Assembly: GCA_004431415.1 (NCBI GenBank)
Contig: QPMI01000036.1
Span: 10,001-74,000, forward strand
DNA: 64,000 nt
Source: Cyanophora paradoxa
Taxonomy: Eukaryota > Glaucocystophyceae > Cyanophorales > Cyanophoraceae
Direction: 5' to 3'
Below are positions 10,530 through 21,808 of the stretch, piece by piece. Numbering within the stretch: the stretch's first letter is position 1; each line of letters opens with the position of its first letter. The position numbers were made by a program, and so were the translations under genes. The notes under the pieces are model-generated. The model worked only from the letters and a program-made list of their open reading frames with translations. It was not told the origin of the DNA and ran no database searches.

Positions 10530-10927
10530 GTGATGAGAGGACTAGGGCTGATGAATGTATGCCGATTTGGCACCAACTTTTGCATCCTTCGGGAGGGGGG
10601 GAGGCAACGAAGCTAAGGTTGGACGGTCACCAGTACTAGTGCCTGTGTGGAACTCGAGCGCGAGCTAAAGGCCAGGAGCATGCACATCATGGCATCATGA
10701 TCACTCCCAGAGCCTCGGAGTCCCTCAGAGCAACATGTACACAGGTCCCGGCTCGACGCGAGTCGCCCCAGGCCCAGCTGCAGTGGAGATCCCGGGAAAG
10801 CTTGACTACGTGTCTGGTGTCCAGACTCTGAGAGCACTTAGGGGCTCCTGCCTCAGACGCGCCCAGACGGCCCACGTTGCAATTCAGTTCGTGTCCAAGT
10901 GCTTGAAGGATCCTGATCTCGTAAATC
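10530..10927. other. convergent intergenic region
   Basis: 398 bp between the convergent ends of the DUF2232-like gene and the kinase gene. It holds a weak fragment (10890-10910) resembling the 3' end of the dispersed GC-rich element, TTCGTGTCCAAGTGCTT. No gene seen. Confidence 0.6.
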
Positions 10928-13900
10928 TCACATGTTTATGGGGAGGTCGAGGGGGAGGAGGGACCCGAACGCGAGGCCAGGTGGCAATTCATCATGTGGG
11001 CAATGGGCGAACAGGGCAGTGTTGCCCCACGTGTGAGCCACGCCAGGGATTGCCTCGCGCCGCTCGGGGTCGAAGCAGCCACTCGCCAGAACCTGGAGTG
11101 GGTGAGTAGCCGGACCCATGACGAAGCAATGCCACCGAGCACCTCAAGGGGCGGCATGTCGCGGCCAGAAGGTCCATAGAGCTCGCGGAAGGTGGCCTCC
11201 TCCGGGTGACGGGCCTGCTGTGCAGGGCGCCGCAGCTTTGCAAGGGGGCAACCTGCCAGCGCAGAGAAGAGGGCATCCACGGCAGGGTGCGAGAGAGCCT
11301 TGGCGAGGCTGTATCGCTTATCATGACATGCATGAATCCTGGAATCAATTGGGAGCAACATGTGTACCTCTTGTTCTTCAAGCGCTCTGCCCGCCACAGA
11401 AGATCCCATACCTAAACAGCACAATGCGTCAGACACGCTTAGCAAGTGGGATAGAGGCTCGCGCCATGTACGCTAGGTCCGATGCCTCCCAAAGTTTTCC
11501 CCTCAGGAACTGCGTATCCATGTGAGAGCACACGAAATCGGAGGAGTCAGCAGTGCTCGCCTCTGCCGGGTCCATGTCAGGGGCGAGGATCGACTTGCCG
11601 TAGTCGCAAACTGCAATAATTCGCATTACGGCTCGAGCGCTGAAGGTGAGAGAAGGCTGATGCACTCTTGACGAGAGGTGTGGCAGTGAGATCGAACACG
11701 AAGGACTGGCCACCAAACCGGTACTGCCCGGCAAGGCGCTCTCAACATTGAAGCTGAGCCAGCCGGAAAGAAGAAAAGGGGAGGGGGGGGGGGAGGGGGG
11801 GGGGGGGGGGGGGGGCGCACATGGAGGAAACGCCGGTCGAAGGGCTGTGTCGGGTACTTGTCGTGCAGATTGGGAAAGAGTGCCGCGCGCGGCTCCGGAT
11901 GCCACTGTAGTACAGTCAATGCACCGTCGAGCCCACAATGCGGTGTATGGGAGAACTCACGAGAAGCAGGACATTGTGCGCCTTGAAGTCACTGCGTCGC
12001 ACCTAACATCAGGAGCAGTCTCGGCGGGTGCGGCACAAACGAACCTGTGCCGGAAGCCAAGTGCGGAAGCATGGTGTAGAGCAATGCAAACTTGGGCAAG
12101 CGCCCTGTGATAGATCTGTCAGCGTCGAATGAAGCGCGGAGGGAATTCCTCTGAGGGCGTGCACCCTCGGAGAGCAGTGACAAATCCGGCAGGCTGCACA
12201 GAGATCAAGGTGCTGCAGGAAGCAGGGCGCTTGGGACACAGGTGACTCACCTGGGATTCGTCGAAGAGCTCAAGAAAGTCCGTGAGGTTCATCTCGCAAC
12301 GCTCCATGATCTATCTTACGTGTCAGGCCACCCAAGCAGGGCCCACAGCTGAAAGAGAGAAGGGGGGGGGGGGGGGAGGGGGGGGAGGGGGGGAGGGGGG
12401 GGGGGGGGGGGCACACCTGCAGTTGCGACGCATCCCGCGGAACGTACATCTAAGCAAATGGAGAGCGGATGTCAGACAAGCGGCGCGCTGGGTATGGAGC
12501 CGGCCTGGCGAACCCAGTCCCAAAGCTGAACGAAGTTGGGCGTGCACTTCTTGACGGCGCCGAGCTGCAGCAGCTCGCGGTGCACTCGAGCCTGTGAAGT
12601 GTTACTGGGCGCACTTCAGAGCAACCAGAGAGGCGAGGTGCACCTCCAGCAAATGCGAATCCGGCATCGCAAGAAGGGGTGCCGCGTTACCGGCGCTCAT
12701 TGCTTGTCGGTCCGCTTCTTTGAGCTCCTTTTAATCGCGGGAGTCAGATATGCCACAAAAAAAGCAGACTGTGTAAGATCGTCACGGAAAGCGCACCCGC
12801 GGCCGCTGGACCTGCCGGCCCCAGATGTTAGATTGATCAGGCGGAACAGCTGCCAGGGGCAACGGCGCTTGCCTTGATCGCAAAAGGCCGGCCACGGAGA
12901 CTCCAAAGAGCGACGTGCGAAAAGCCCCCCTTGCCCAGTTGCTCTCGGCCATTTGTAAAGCCTGCACCGAGCAAAACTCATCCAAAAGGAACAAAACACG
13001 TGGTGAAGAGGTCAGCCATACCAAGGCTCTCGAGTGCTGCCGTAGCACCGCGGTCGATATATGGCGCCCGGACAGTGCCATCGATCTCCCGCTCCTGCAA
13101 TGTCCGGTTTACGGGACCGAGGAATGAGAAGAAAAAATCACAGAGGGGGCGCACGAGCTTCCGGTCCTGCACGAAGGCTCCGCCTCGCCGCCACAACTGC
13201 TCCAGGATTATGGAACAGTTACAGTGTGTTATGCGAGTGTCCTATGCGGAAGCCATACCAGCGCAACTGCCGCGGCAGCTTCGGCAGGGAGGGTTGGCGT
13301 GCCGGGCCCAGCTGGGCAGTCATCACGGTAGCCCTGCAGGACGTAGCTGCAACTCGCGTAAGAGGGCGTCAGGCCATACGAGTACGGGCACGCAAACCGG
13401 AAGGCTGCAGAGTATCCTCCGAGCTGCAAGACACGGGCCTGGACTTCCTGCCTAAAGCCGTCCGCGAGTTTGATGTTATCCTGCCAGCCCGATTGAGTGA
13501 TTGAGTGTATGCGCCTGCTCTTCGAGACCATGCGTACCTGGTTCTGTTTTGAGCTCGCGAAAGACTCCCATTTGGACGCATCGAAGCTTCGGAAAAGCGT
13601 CAGACGCACTCGCAAGGCAAGGGACGGAAGGCATACACGACTAGGATGACGGGCTTTTTGGAGGGCGTCCGCAGCGCCCAACGTGAGCGCATCTCCACGT
13701 CTGTCCTGGCTATCTGAGGGGGAGCTTGGGGCAGCATCATTGAGAGAGGGGTCAAACGTGCTCACGGAATCAAAATCTCCAGACAGAAGCTCGCGAGCGT
13801 AGACGGCCACCGTGTGTGGTACAATGCCTGTAGAAAACACAGCGCCAATTTGTGATGCCCCATCAAGAGCCATGTCGAGGAGCAGGTCTCTGCGATTCAC

Positions 13901-15366
13901 CACTGTTGAGGGCTTCGCAGACAATATGGGGACAAAAAACGTACGAATGAGAAAATCCGAGCTCGTAGGCGATAGACGAGATCGATTGTTTCTTCTTGTC
14001 CTTCTAGCGAAATTCGGCATATAGCTTGCGACTTGCAAAGGAAAAAAATCAGCCACCTTTCCCGGCTGCGCGACAAGCCCGAATGCGCGTCCAACCTCCG
14101 GAAGAACGCCCTCCGCAGCCTGCCCCGAGACATCGGGCGTCAGAACGGGCTTTGCAATGGTTTGAGCAGAGCTTGCCTTCAACGCTCGTCGTACGATGCG
14201 CGGGGCGCTGGCAAGTATTGGGGGCAGAATGATAAGAAGCGAGATGCCGCCCGACGACGCCGTCGCAAGAAGCAGCGAGCGGCGCTGGTCGAGAAGCCGA
14301 CGCGCGCTTCCGGATGTCGCGGCGGCGACCTTTGAGAGGTCGAGGCCCGCATTGTCCGACACAGCGATGCGCGACACTGCTGGGAAGCCGGCTGGAGCTG
14401 CGCCTGTAGCGCACGCATGCAGGGCGAACCGACGCAAGAACGGAAGCTGCGTGGGCGCGAGGACTTTTCCGGGCGCGGAGCGGGAAGCCGCGAGAAGCGC
14501 CTCCGAGGCGGCTGGCGGTAGTGCGATGGCCTTCCTGGGTCCGCTCGTGAACGTCGAGGAGCGCTGCAGGAGACCCCTGGGCGACATCGCGGGCGCCGAG
14601 ATAGCCGGGGCCGAGGCCGAGATGCGGTCGCGGCTCGGGGGCGGAGCTCGAATGCCTTCATGCCGGGGACGGGGCGAAGCGGCCGACGATGGGGCCGGCT
14701 TACCCGGTGGCGATGCGGAAGCAGCCGGCGCCGAATCGACTCGAAGCGGACCTCTGAACGGGGCAGAGAAAGGAGCGCTTTCGGATTCGAGGGCGAGGCC
14801 GGCCGCGCCAGAGGAACGGGATCTAGACACCGCCCGCCCCGGATGTGGGGAGCTTGCAGAAGTGGGCAGCGCATGCGGCTTTAGGGGGCCGCGCCGGAGG
14901 GGAGACAACGCCCGAGTCGGCTCCAGGATGGAGACGGCGGCGGCTCGACCGATGCCCGGTGACCGGCCTGCCACATCGGCCTCGGATGAACCCGGAGCGG
15001 AGTTGGAGAAGACGAGGCGCCGAGCCGCTGATGGGGAAGGCGAAGCCGTCGAGGCAGCGCCGTCGTGACCGTCCCCGCCGAAGATCGCACCGAATATGAT
15101 CTGCAGAGTTCTATTAGAGGCCACAAGAGGAAGACGCGGCGGCTCGCCGGCACCTTAATCGCGCTCAGGCCCTCCTTCGGCGCAGGCGACTCCTCCTCTT
15201 CGATCGCTTCAGGGGGCAATGGCTGCACTGCGCCAGGCGTGTCTGGCCTACTACGGTGCGGGGTGCCGATCACAGGCGATGGCGCCGGCGAGCCCGACGC
15301 AAGGGCCGGAGGTGCCGGGGTGCGGCGCAGCCGCGATCTGGCGCACGCCAAATTAGCTTGCAGCAT
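10928..15366 (-). CDS. large protein with C-terminal divergent protein kinase domain (giant-virus-type layout)
   Basis: Many exons on the minus strand. Start ATG at 15366 (MLQANLACAR), intron donor after LSAIK, then an open stretch of about 600 codons rich in A, S, P and R (to about 13300) with no recognised domain. The kinase domain follows in small exons: glycine loop GKGGFSHVALW, lysine in FAIK, helix C glutamate in HLLEARVHREL, PNFVQLWDW, IMERCEMNLTDFLELFDESQ, catalytic loop RHSDFKAHNVLL (S for R of HRD), an insert of about 60 residues containing YRFGGQSFVFDL, and VKICDYGKS (DYG for DFG). Two introns downstream appear to be only 23 nt (11434-11412 and 11115-11093). Introns near 11.8 and 12.4 kb carry long C tracts on the coding strand. 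A few joins (around 12.75-12.85 kb) could not be resolved, so the exact protein is uncertain, but the domain is clear. Catalytic residues K, E, D, N and D are present. Confidence 0.8.
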
Positions 15367-15892
15367 TGCGTAGCTAACTCAGGTGGGGAGCTCGAGGGGC
15401 TAACGGTGAGAATAGCCTCCCGTTGCCAGGAGGGTTGGACGCTCCCCGGGGTCCCTCGCGGCCTGGAGAGGGCGGAGCCCGATCCTGGCCGTTGATCGAG
15501 CCCGGGCGCACCTGCCGGGGAGTCAGATCAACTCATGCGGGAGAGCGCGCGGGACGAGACCGTGGCGCCAACTGCGAAAATCGACGCTGGGAGCTCGATC
15601 CGCACGTCCCTCTCGACTTCAGCTGCAAATATGGACCGCGACGGCTGCGCAGACGTTGGCTCGGCGGCTAGCTGCCCCGGCCGTTCGGAGGGTGCGAAAA
15701 GCGAAGACGGTAGCGCTACGTCCTCCGGGGCGCTGGTGCTTGCCCCCATCGTCGCGCCTTCGCCTTGAAAAATGCACCGCCTTCTGCAGGGGTACGCATC
15801 CGGAAACAGCGAAGGCGCAGTCCCACGGCGCCAGAACCGGCGTACGCCTGTTCTCGCGCGCCGCCTGAGCTACATGCGCGACGGAGAAGGCG

Positions 15893-16868
15893 ATGTCAGC
15901 GCTCATTGAACCCCTGCTGCGGGCGCTGTCGGGCCCCCAGGCCGAGCGCGAGGAGAACGAGCTGCTGTTGGAGGAGATAGCGCTCGAGGAGTTCGAGGCC
16001 GCGATTGAGCGCCGAGGCCGAAGGCGACAGCTCCGCCGGGAGGCTACCAACCAGCGCCTCGAGGCGCAGCAGAACCTTGCCGTGTTCAGGGGGTGCGCCT
16101 CCCCTTGAACCTAGGCGCGCAAACTTGATGTGCTTTACTGCAGGCAGCTGCGAGCCAAGGAAGACGAGGTTGAAGCGCTTCGCCAGAAGCTTGACGGGTG
16201 CGGCGCGGTCATGTGCTCGGCGTGCGGCCTGACTCCCTTCAGGTGGCACTGGGAGCTCGAGCAGGACGACGGGAAGCGCTCTCCAGGTGCCTGAATAGGC
16301 CACCTGAAATTTTCCACTTCTGATGACAGCTGTTGCGCAGAAACAACCGAGGCGCTTCGTGAAAAAGTCTTCGCTCTGATCGACGAGGTTGACGCAAAAG
16401 ATGCTCGTGTGTCGGAGCTTCGCGACAAGCTCGCTCAGATTGAGAGTGCGCCAGAGTGCGGGGCGCCCCCGCAACCGCTTATCAGCCGCAGTCATGCTGG
16501 AGCCCGATTTCGACTCGAGCTCAAGCGATACGGAGGATGATGACGTCGAGGAGCCCGATCATAGCGGCGACGAGGAGGATGCACGCATTCGCCGCACTGC
16601 AGCTCCGTTTCCGCCACTGGAAACCGAGTTGGTGGAGCGCAGGCCGGTCACAGATAGCGATGCTGCGGCTGGCGCAGGCGTCGGGGCAGATCTGGGCGAT
16701 CGCTTGGCAGGTGCATCAACGCCACCTCGGACAACTGATTCAGAACAACCGGCCACTCCAAACCCACAGCTGAGCCCAGCTACTTCTTCCACCGCTCTTC
16801 TCACCCCTGCTGCTCTAAGCCCAGCTGCATCGGCAAGCACCTGTTTGCCAGCTATTCTCGAGCGATAA
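15893..16868 (+). CDS. coiled-coil protein with acidic, Pro/Ser/Thr-rich tail, unknown function
   Basis: Four exons close exactly: 15893-16092, 16144-16286, 16341-16445 and 16492-16868, 825 nt or 274 residues. Residues 1-75 are a highly charged predicted coiled coil (EREENELLLEEIALEEFEAA). Next come a CSACG motif that could be half of a zinc site, and a second coiled coil (EALREKVFALIDEVDAKDAR). The C-terminal half starts with an acidic patch (SSSSDTEDDDVEEPD) and is then rich in A, P, S and T. Introns are 46 to 54 nt. Head-to-head with the kinase gene (526 bp between starts). No family recognised. Confidence 0.8.
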
Positions 16869-17869
16869 TAGTAAATAGTAATACCCAATATTGAACCATC
16901 TACTTCAGAGTGCGATGACGATTATAATTAGGCATCCCGAAGACAAGGGGGAGGGGGTACGCAAAATTTGCGGTGGCGCGACGATTACGGCGCCCGGCAG
17001 CGCGGCGGGCCAGGCTTCCCACCCGTGGGTGCCTGATAACGCCGCGTGTCAAGCTGCTCGGAAAGTCGCGCGCCAGCTCCACCCGACCCCCGTAGACCGA
17101 CAACGCTAGCCAGCCCAGCCGGGCGCGAGCCGACAGCCGACGCGGGCACATCACCGTCCAGCATCACTGCCGAAGCCGACAGCCCGCCCCCGGAGCGACG
17201 TGGAGCCCCGCCGACCTCGCCATGACGCCGACGCTTTTTGAATCGATATCTCAAGGACCTTGCCCGCGCCCCGCGCGGGACATACGGATAGCGCGCTGCC
17301 ACTCTAGATCTTCCGTATAACGTCGCAGTCCTAAAGCGTGCGAGCGACCGCCTCGACTTCGCCCGAGCTCCCGCCATCGCCGCCCGGCCACCCACACGCC
17401 GCCCGCCGCATAGCCGATGCCCGATGACCGCCAGCTCTCTAAGATGACGCACCCGACGTCGACGTCGCGCGCCGCCGCCACTAGTACTGTCCCTCGAATG
17501 CCGCCGTCATGCTGCAGGCGCCGCGCGCGCCGCCCCATCCTCACAGAACGTGCTCGCGCGCCTGCAGATCTCGACCTGCATCTCGACCTCTCTCCTCCGC
17601 CTCGAGCTCGCCGCGCGACGGGGCCGTCGGCGCCGTCCGATGTACAACTACGGCGGGGTGCGCCCACGCCCAACTAACTCCCTAGCGCCCCGCGCCGGCC
17701 CCTCCCCCGCCCAGAGCCCAGGCCCCGCGGGCCCACGCCCCCGCCCCCTCTCCCCCGGCCTGGGCCCAAGGGGCGCCCACCCGGACTCCTCCTCCCCGAG
17801 GTCGGTACAGAGACGTGTACGCTCGGTCCCCCCCCCCCAGAGCCAGACGAGGCTCGCCCGGACCCGGCC

Positions 17870-18116
17870 TCCAAGCTGGCCCCTGCCGCCGGCGCCAGCG
17901 CCCCGCCTCCGCCCCCCGGCTCCAGCGCCCGCCCGCGCCCTCCGGCTCCAGTGCCCCGCCCCCGCCCTCCGGCTCCAGCGCCCCGCCCCGCCCTCCGGCT
18001 CCAACGCCCCGCCCCCGCCCTCCGGCTCCAGCGCCCCGCCCCCGCCCCCGGCTCCAGCTCCCCGCCCGCGCCCTCCGGCTCGAGCGCCCCGCCCCGCCCC
18101 CGGCTCCAGCGCCCCG

Positions 18117-18147
<31 letters not shown>

Positions 18148-18345
18148 GCTCCAGCGCCCCGCCCGCGCCCTCCGGCTCCAGCGCCCCGCCCGCGCCCTCC
18201 GGCTCCAGCGCCCCGCCCGCGCCCTCCGGCTCCAGCGCCCCGCCCCGCCCTCCAGCTCCAACGCCCCGCCCCCGCCCCCCGGCTCCAGTGCCCCGCCCTG
18301 GCCGCCCTCCAGCGCCCCGCCTCCGCCGCCCCCCACCCGCTATGC
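17870..18345. repeat. GC minisatellite, about 24-26 bp period
   Basis: About 18 imperfect tandem copies of a unit reading roughly CCCTCCGGCTCCAGCGCCC with variable C and G spacers; interrupted by a pure C run at 18115-18142. Copies vary mainly in the number of C residues. Confidence 0.9.
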
Positions 18346-18482
18346 ACCCCGCTCCCGCCCCCTTCCCCTCCCTCCGCTCCGCCCCCGCCACCCCCAACGC
18401 CCCGTGCGCCCGCCTCCCCTCCCCCCCCTCCCCCAGGGCCAAGACTCCGACAGATAGCTCCTAGCTAGGGCAGACAGAGCCT

Positions 18483-18520
<38 letters not shown>

Positions 18521-18994
18521 CCCTCTTGCAGGGCCAAGGACCGACTCGACTCCACACCGCTCCTTCATAATAGCTCGCAGCTAGCTAGGGCAGGGTAGCA
18601 CGACGTCTCCCCTCTATGCCGCAGAGCAGGTAGAGCAGTCGGACGGTGCCCCCCCAGTCAAACATCTATGACGGGGCGGTAATTGTTGTCCTTTTTGAAA
18701 AAAAATTAGGCATCACGAAAGGGTGCAGGGGAGATCACTAGTACTAGCCCGGGGGGGGGGGGGGCCGCAGGTTCCGCACGGCCGGGCCTCCGCGCGGTGG
18801 GGAGACGCTTTTCATGATCAGGCAAGTTAGCATTTCCCGATTTGACCTTCGCGCTGACTCCGGGATGCGCTCGCTTGCGCAGGCCACTCCTTCGCTCGTG
18901 GAGCTGCGCTTCCTTTGATCCTGCTTTGTGCAATTACGCGTCGGTTTGCGCGAAGGCGCGGCGAAGGTACAGCGGGGCAAATGCAATAGCGACC

Positions 18995-19113
18995 TATAGC
19001 GTTTGGAACCACATGTCTGGACTCCGATTGTGGGAATGTACACTTACTGCGGCCGCCGCAGCCGCGGGCCCAGCCCACCAGCGAGCTGGCAAGCCGCGCC
19101 CTGCGTGGCCAAC
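18995..19113 (-). repeat. dispersed GC-rich element, copy D (minus strand)
   Basis: On the minus strand reads GGCCACGCAGGGC, GCCAGCTCGCTGGTGGGCT, a GGCGGCCGC core, GTGTACATTCCCACA and CAGACATGTGG. It lies just upstream of the gene at 19151. Confidence 0.7.
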
Positions 19114-19150
19114 TTCGACATCCCAAATCGCAGTCCAACAGGCCTCTACA

Positions 19151-19749
19151 ATGCCAGAGCCCATCCAGAATTCGAAAGTCCCAACTAGCACATGTGAACC
19201 GCAACTTCGGCATCGTGTTCCTACCGATGTCATCGAGATTTTTTCCAAGAAGACTGCGCCAGAAAGCCTGCAGGACGGCGACGAGTACGGAGACCCGATT
19301 GTAGTGGTGGAGATCAACAAAGGCAGCATCGATATGCGCCAAGATCCTGCTCGCAACTTTGTGCATCCAATTCCACAAAATCCGGAGAGTGAGATCGCCG
19401 CTGCTTTCATTCGTCAAGGCGGCAACCCCATCACACTTCAGTCCGGACACGTCTCGAAGCTTGCCTTCACATTCACCTCGCGGCAGCAAGTAATCGTGCG
19501 CTCTTTGATGCCGATGACGAGCTGCTTTGCTCAATTTATATTGACTGCACATCTCTCCAGTATGCATTGGCAAGATTGTTCCGCGACCCGGCGCTTGCCT
19601 GGGCCTTGCATACACCCAACTTTGATGATGTCGCCAAAGTGCTTGATATTATTGCCGGTTCATTTTATTTGGTTGCTTACGCATCATTCATTGGGCATCA
19701 GACCTGCTTAAGATCAATGCATATGCGCAGTGAAGAAGGGCATGTTTGA
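19151..19749 (+). CDS. hypothetical protein, 174 residues
   Basis: Two-exon model 19151-19412 and 19487-19749 closes at 525 nt; the intron is 74 nt with a GT donor after a phase-1 codon and a GGCAG acceptor. The first exon encodes a hydrophilic part with DGDEYGDPIVVVEINKGSID; the second reads ALFDADDELLCSIYIDC and LARLFRDPALAWALHTPNFD and ends in an apolar stretch IIAGSFYLVAYASFIG that could be a membrane helix. Codon use and amino acid texture look coding, in contrast to the opposite strand. No family recognised. The upstream frame stays open, so the true start could be earlier. Confidence 0.55.
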
Positions 19750-19839
19750 CGTCATGGAGCACATGGATCCATTCAATCTGTGAGAAATCCTACTGTCGGA
19801 CATTGCCCCAAGATCAATGCATTGCCCCTCAACGGCACA

Positions 19840-19955
19840 GGGCCCAGCTGGCCAGCTCGCGCGCTGGTGGGCTGGGCCCGTGGTCGCAGCGGCCACAGTG
19901 TACATTCCCACACTTGTGCCCTGGACTTGCGGTTAGAATTCGTGTCCAAATGCTT
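19840..19955 (+). repeat. dispersed GC-rich element, copy E
   Basis: Contains GGGCCCAGCTGGCCAGCTCG, CTGGTGGGCTGGGCCCGTGG, CAGTGTACATTCCCACACTT, CTGGACTTGCGGTTAGAATT and CGTGTCCAAATGCTT. It abuts the stop codon (19956) of the minus-strand gene to its right and so probably forms that gene's 3' UTR. Confidence 0.75.
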
Positions 19956-20504
19956 CTACTTCAGATCTTTTGGAAGGAACGCGTTCTCGTTTTGGAGCTT
20001 GTCAATCAAGCCTTTGAGTTTCAAGTCTCGGCTCACTTCCACGGCCTGTAAGAACGCCTGCGGCGCGTGTTTGAACATAATACCAGCTGGGAGTGGGGAG
20101 GGGCACCAGAAAAATATTACGCAAAGCAGATGTAGCCGCTTTGTGGATGTCTGTCTTGGCGCGCATCCTGTACGGGACCCAATGTTGATTAAGCCAATGC
20201 TGGGCGTAAAATCAAAAACATTCGATCTCACAGCTGAGTTCCTTTGTCAATCGCTGCAATCAAAGCAGTTTCATTTCGATCATTCAGTTCAGCTTGCTGT
20301 AATGCTTGAGCTTCAGCCTGAACGATTTCGGCTAGCTCTGGAAGCGGATCTCCCGAGTAAACGAATTCTGTTAAAGAAAGTAAGGTGGGGGGGCCCACCT
20401 TGACTTCTGTGCGAGGCATCCTCCAACAGCGCCCAGACTCGATCTCGTTCCAACTGATATAGAGGGCATACGAATCGCTCGACGAACACAAGTGTAAGGT
20501 GCAT
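19956..20504 (-). CDS. hypothetical protein, 139 residues
   Basis: Four exons close exactly at 420 nt: 20504-20399, 20367-20232, 20167-20121 and 20086-19956. The first intron (20398-20368) is only 31 nt, with a GTGGGC donor, a CTTAC stretch and a TTTAACAG acceptor. The protein contains LERDRVWALLEDASHRSQE, AEIVQAEAQALQQAELNDR, ETALIAAIDKGTQL and LIDKLQNENAFLPKDLK. ETALIAAIDKG is faintly ankyrin-like but a single such segment is not enough to assign the fold. A TATA box lies about 105 bp upstream of this ATG; an upstream non-coding or coding exon (ATG at 20557) is possible. Confidence 0.65.
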
Positions 20505-20606
20505 GCACTAGGAGAAACAGCGGACCTGCAAAGAGGCCATCGAATGGGCAAGCTCATCCCGTTGTTTCATCAACAACTGGATGCGACTGAGAGAGGAGAA
20601 TCAGAG

Positions 20607-20614
20607 CTTATATA
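20607..20614 (-). promoter_or_regulatory. TATA box for the 139-residue gene
   Basis: TATATAAG on the minus strand in CCGTGTATATAAGCTCTG, about 50 bp upstream of the first ATG (20557) and 105 bp upstream of the ATG used in the gene model. It is one of few clear TATA elements in this GC-rich window. Confidence 0.55.
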
Positions 20615-20820
20615 CACGGGCAGTGCGGGAGATGCGGACATGTGCTCGAAAGGCCTCTGTAGTTCACCGTTGTGTAGGGCTTCATGCACAAGCCTGTGAT
20701 GCCTCACCCTGTGAACGCACATCTGATGTGGTTTCTCGTTGGCACACTACACCGACAGCGAACCGAAAGTTGAGCAGCTCTTGCGTAGAAATTTCGGCAC
20801 ACTGAACCTGATCTCGTGTG

Positions 20821-21367
20821 TCAGCGTGGCGGCGTACAACAGAAATCGTTGATGTTGCACACGGCGAGATCCTGCTCGAGCACATCCAGCTCCTCTTCTC
20901 GGATTGCCGCGAAGTTCCAGGCGGCGCGCATGTACGCGTTCCTGTCGGTCTCGCTGGGAATTGCCTCCTTCGACGCAGCAAGCGCGCTGACAGCCTCTCG
21001 CAACCTTTGGTTCTCGCATTCGACGCAGTCTGCGAGCAATGCGAGCCTTCTGCGAAGACTGCGCGACGCCCAGAAATCAAAGCAAACTAGCCTAGATGAG
21101 CTCGGCTGCGCACCGCGAGAAGCGGACGTGGTGATCCAGAAACTGGCGGCATCGACCGCGCAGCTCGTCGTTCGCGGCCAGATCCCGCTCAAGCGTCCCC
21201 CAGCGCTCCAAAATACCGGTTGCAAAGCGCGATCCGCCATCCAGGGCAAGCAGTTCACAGAGTCGGTCCCGAACGCCGGATGCTGAGCCTGACGCGCTGC
21301 CTTGCTCTTGCAGCCGTGCGGCCTCTTCCAACACCTCCTCGTACTCGTGTTGAATAGCGGTCACCAT
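20821..21367 (-). CDS. coiled-coil protein, 163 residues, unknown function
   Basis: Two exons, 21367-21114 and 21058-20821, close at 492 nt; the intron has the common GTGCGC donor. The sequence is strongly helical: HEYEEVLEEAARLQEQ, GTLERDLAANDELRGRCRQF, LRRRLALLADCVECENQRL, AIREEELDVLEQDLAV, ending in FCCTPPR. The frame stays open upstream to about 21733 with two near-repeats of RTRGLRSN, so an earlier start is possible; I chose the ATG of MVTAIQHEYEE because the upstream part looks like duplicated non-coding sequence. No family recognised. Confidence 0.65.
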
Positions 21368-21808
21368 GCAAGGATGCAGCTCGAGCTCTCCGCGTCCGCT
21401 TACAGAGCGACTCAAGAGCGCGGGAACCCCGACGGACGCCGCAAGGGTACGGAAACGTTCTGCTCGACACCCGATTGCTGCTCTTGGCACTCTCGTCGCT
21501 GGAGGAAGCCGATTTGATCCGAATTGATCCGAATTTGATCGAAGTCCCCGGGTACGCCGTGACGTATACAGCGCGTTAATATTGGCGCGAAAGTTCGGCG
21601 AGGCGCCTGGGCTGCCCTGATCCTCATCGATCCCCACTCTTCTCAGCGTCTCGCGGGGCATCGTTAGAGGCTCCCGGGCTGCCCTGATGCCCTGAAGCCG
21701 ATTTGATCTGAGTCCGCGGGTACGCACGTTCATCGAAGTGCATTGGCGCGATTCACAGCTCAGCGGCTAGCCATTGCTTTGTCCGCAGCTAGCTTGTCTG
21801 TGTTATCA

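Larger units (their letters stand above)
16869..19150. other. long low-complexity gene-free stretch
   Basis: 2.3 kb without a supported gene. It is very GC-rich and includes a minisatellite (17870-18345), a long C run at 18485-18519, a G run near 18755-18772 and, at its right end, a minus-strand copy of the dispersed element (18995-19113). Every reading frame is open through the CCCGCCC-type repeats, so the many proline-, alanine- or glycine-rich ORFs here are not evidence for genes. Confidence 0.75.

Noticed and set aside
11748-12110. Gly-rich plus-strand ORFs across the G tracts at 11.78 and 12.36 kb
   Set aside because: They are translations of C-rich introns of the minus-strand kinase gene.
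14196-15068. 290-codon plus-strand ORF
   Set aside because: Overlaps the kinase gene's long exon on the opposite strand and has the composition of an antisense shadow.
17550-18468. Proline-, alanine- and glycine-rich ORFs on both strands
   Set aside because: All six frames are open through a CCCGCCC-type minisatellite; no start context, domain or codon signal.
19956-20504. Ankyrin or BTB protein
   Set aside because: Only one segment (ETALIAAIDKG) is ankyrin-like and the BTB fold cannot be followed; left as hypothetical.
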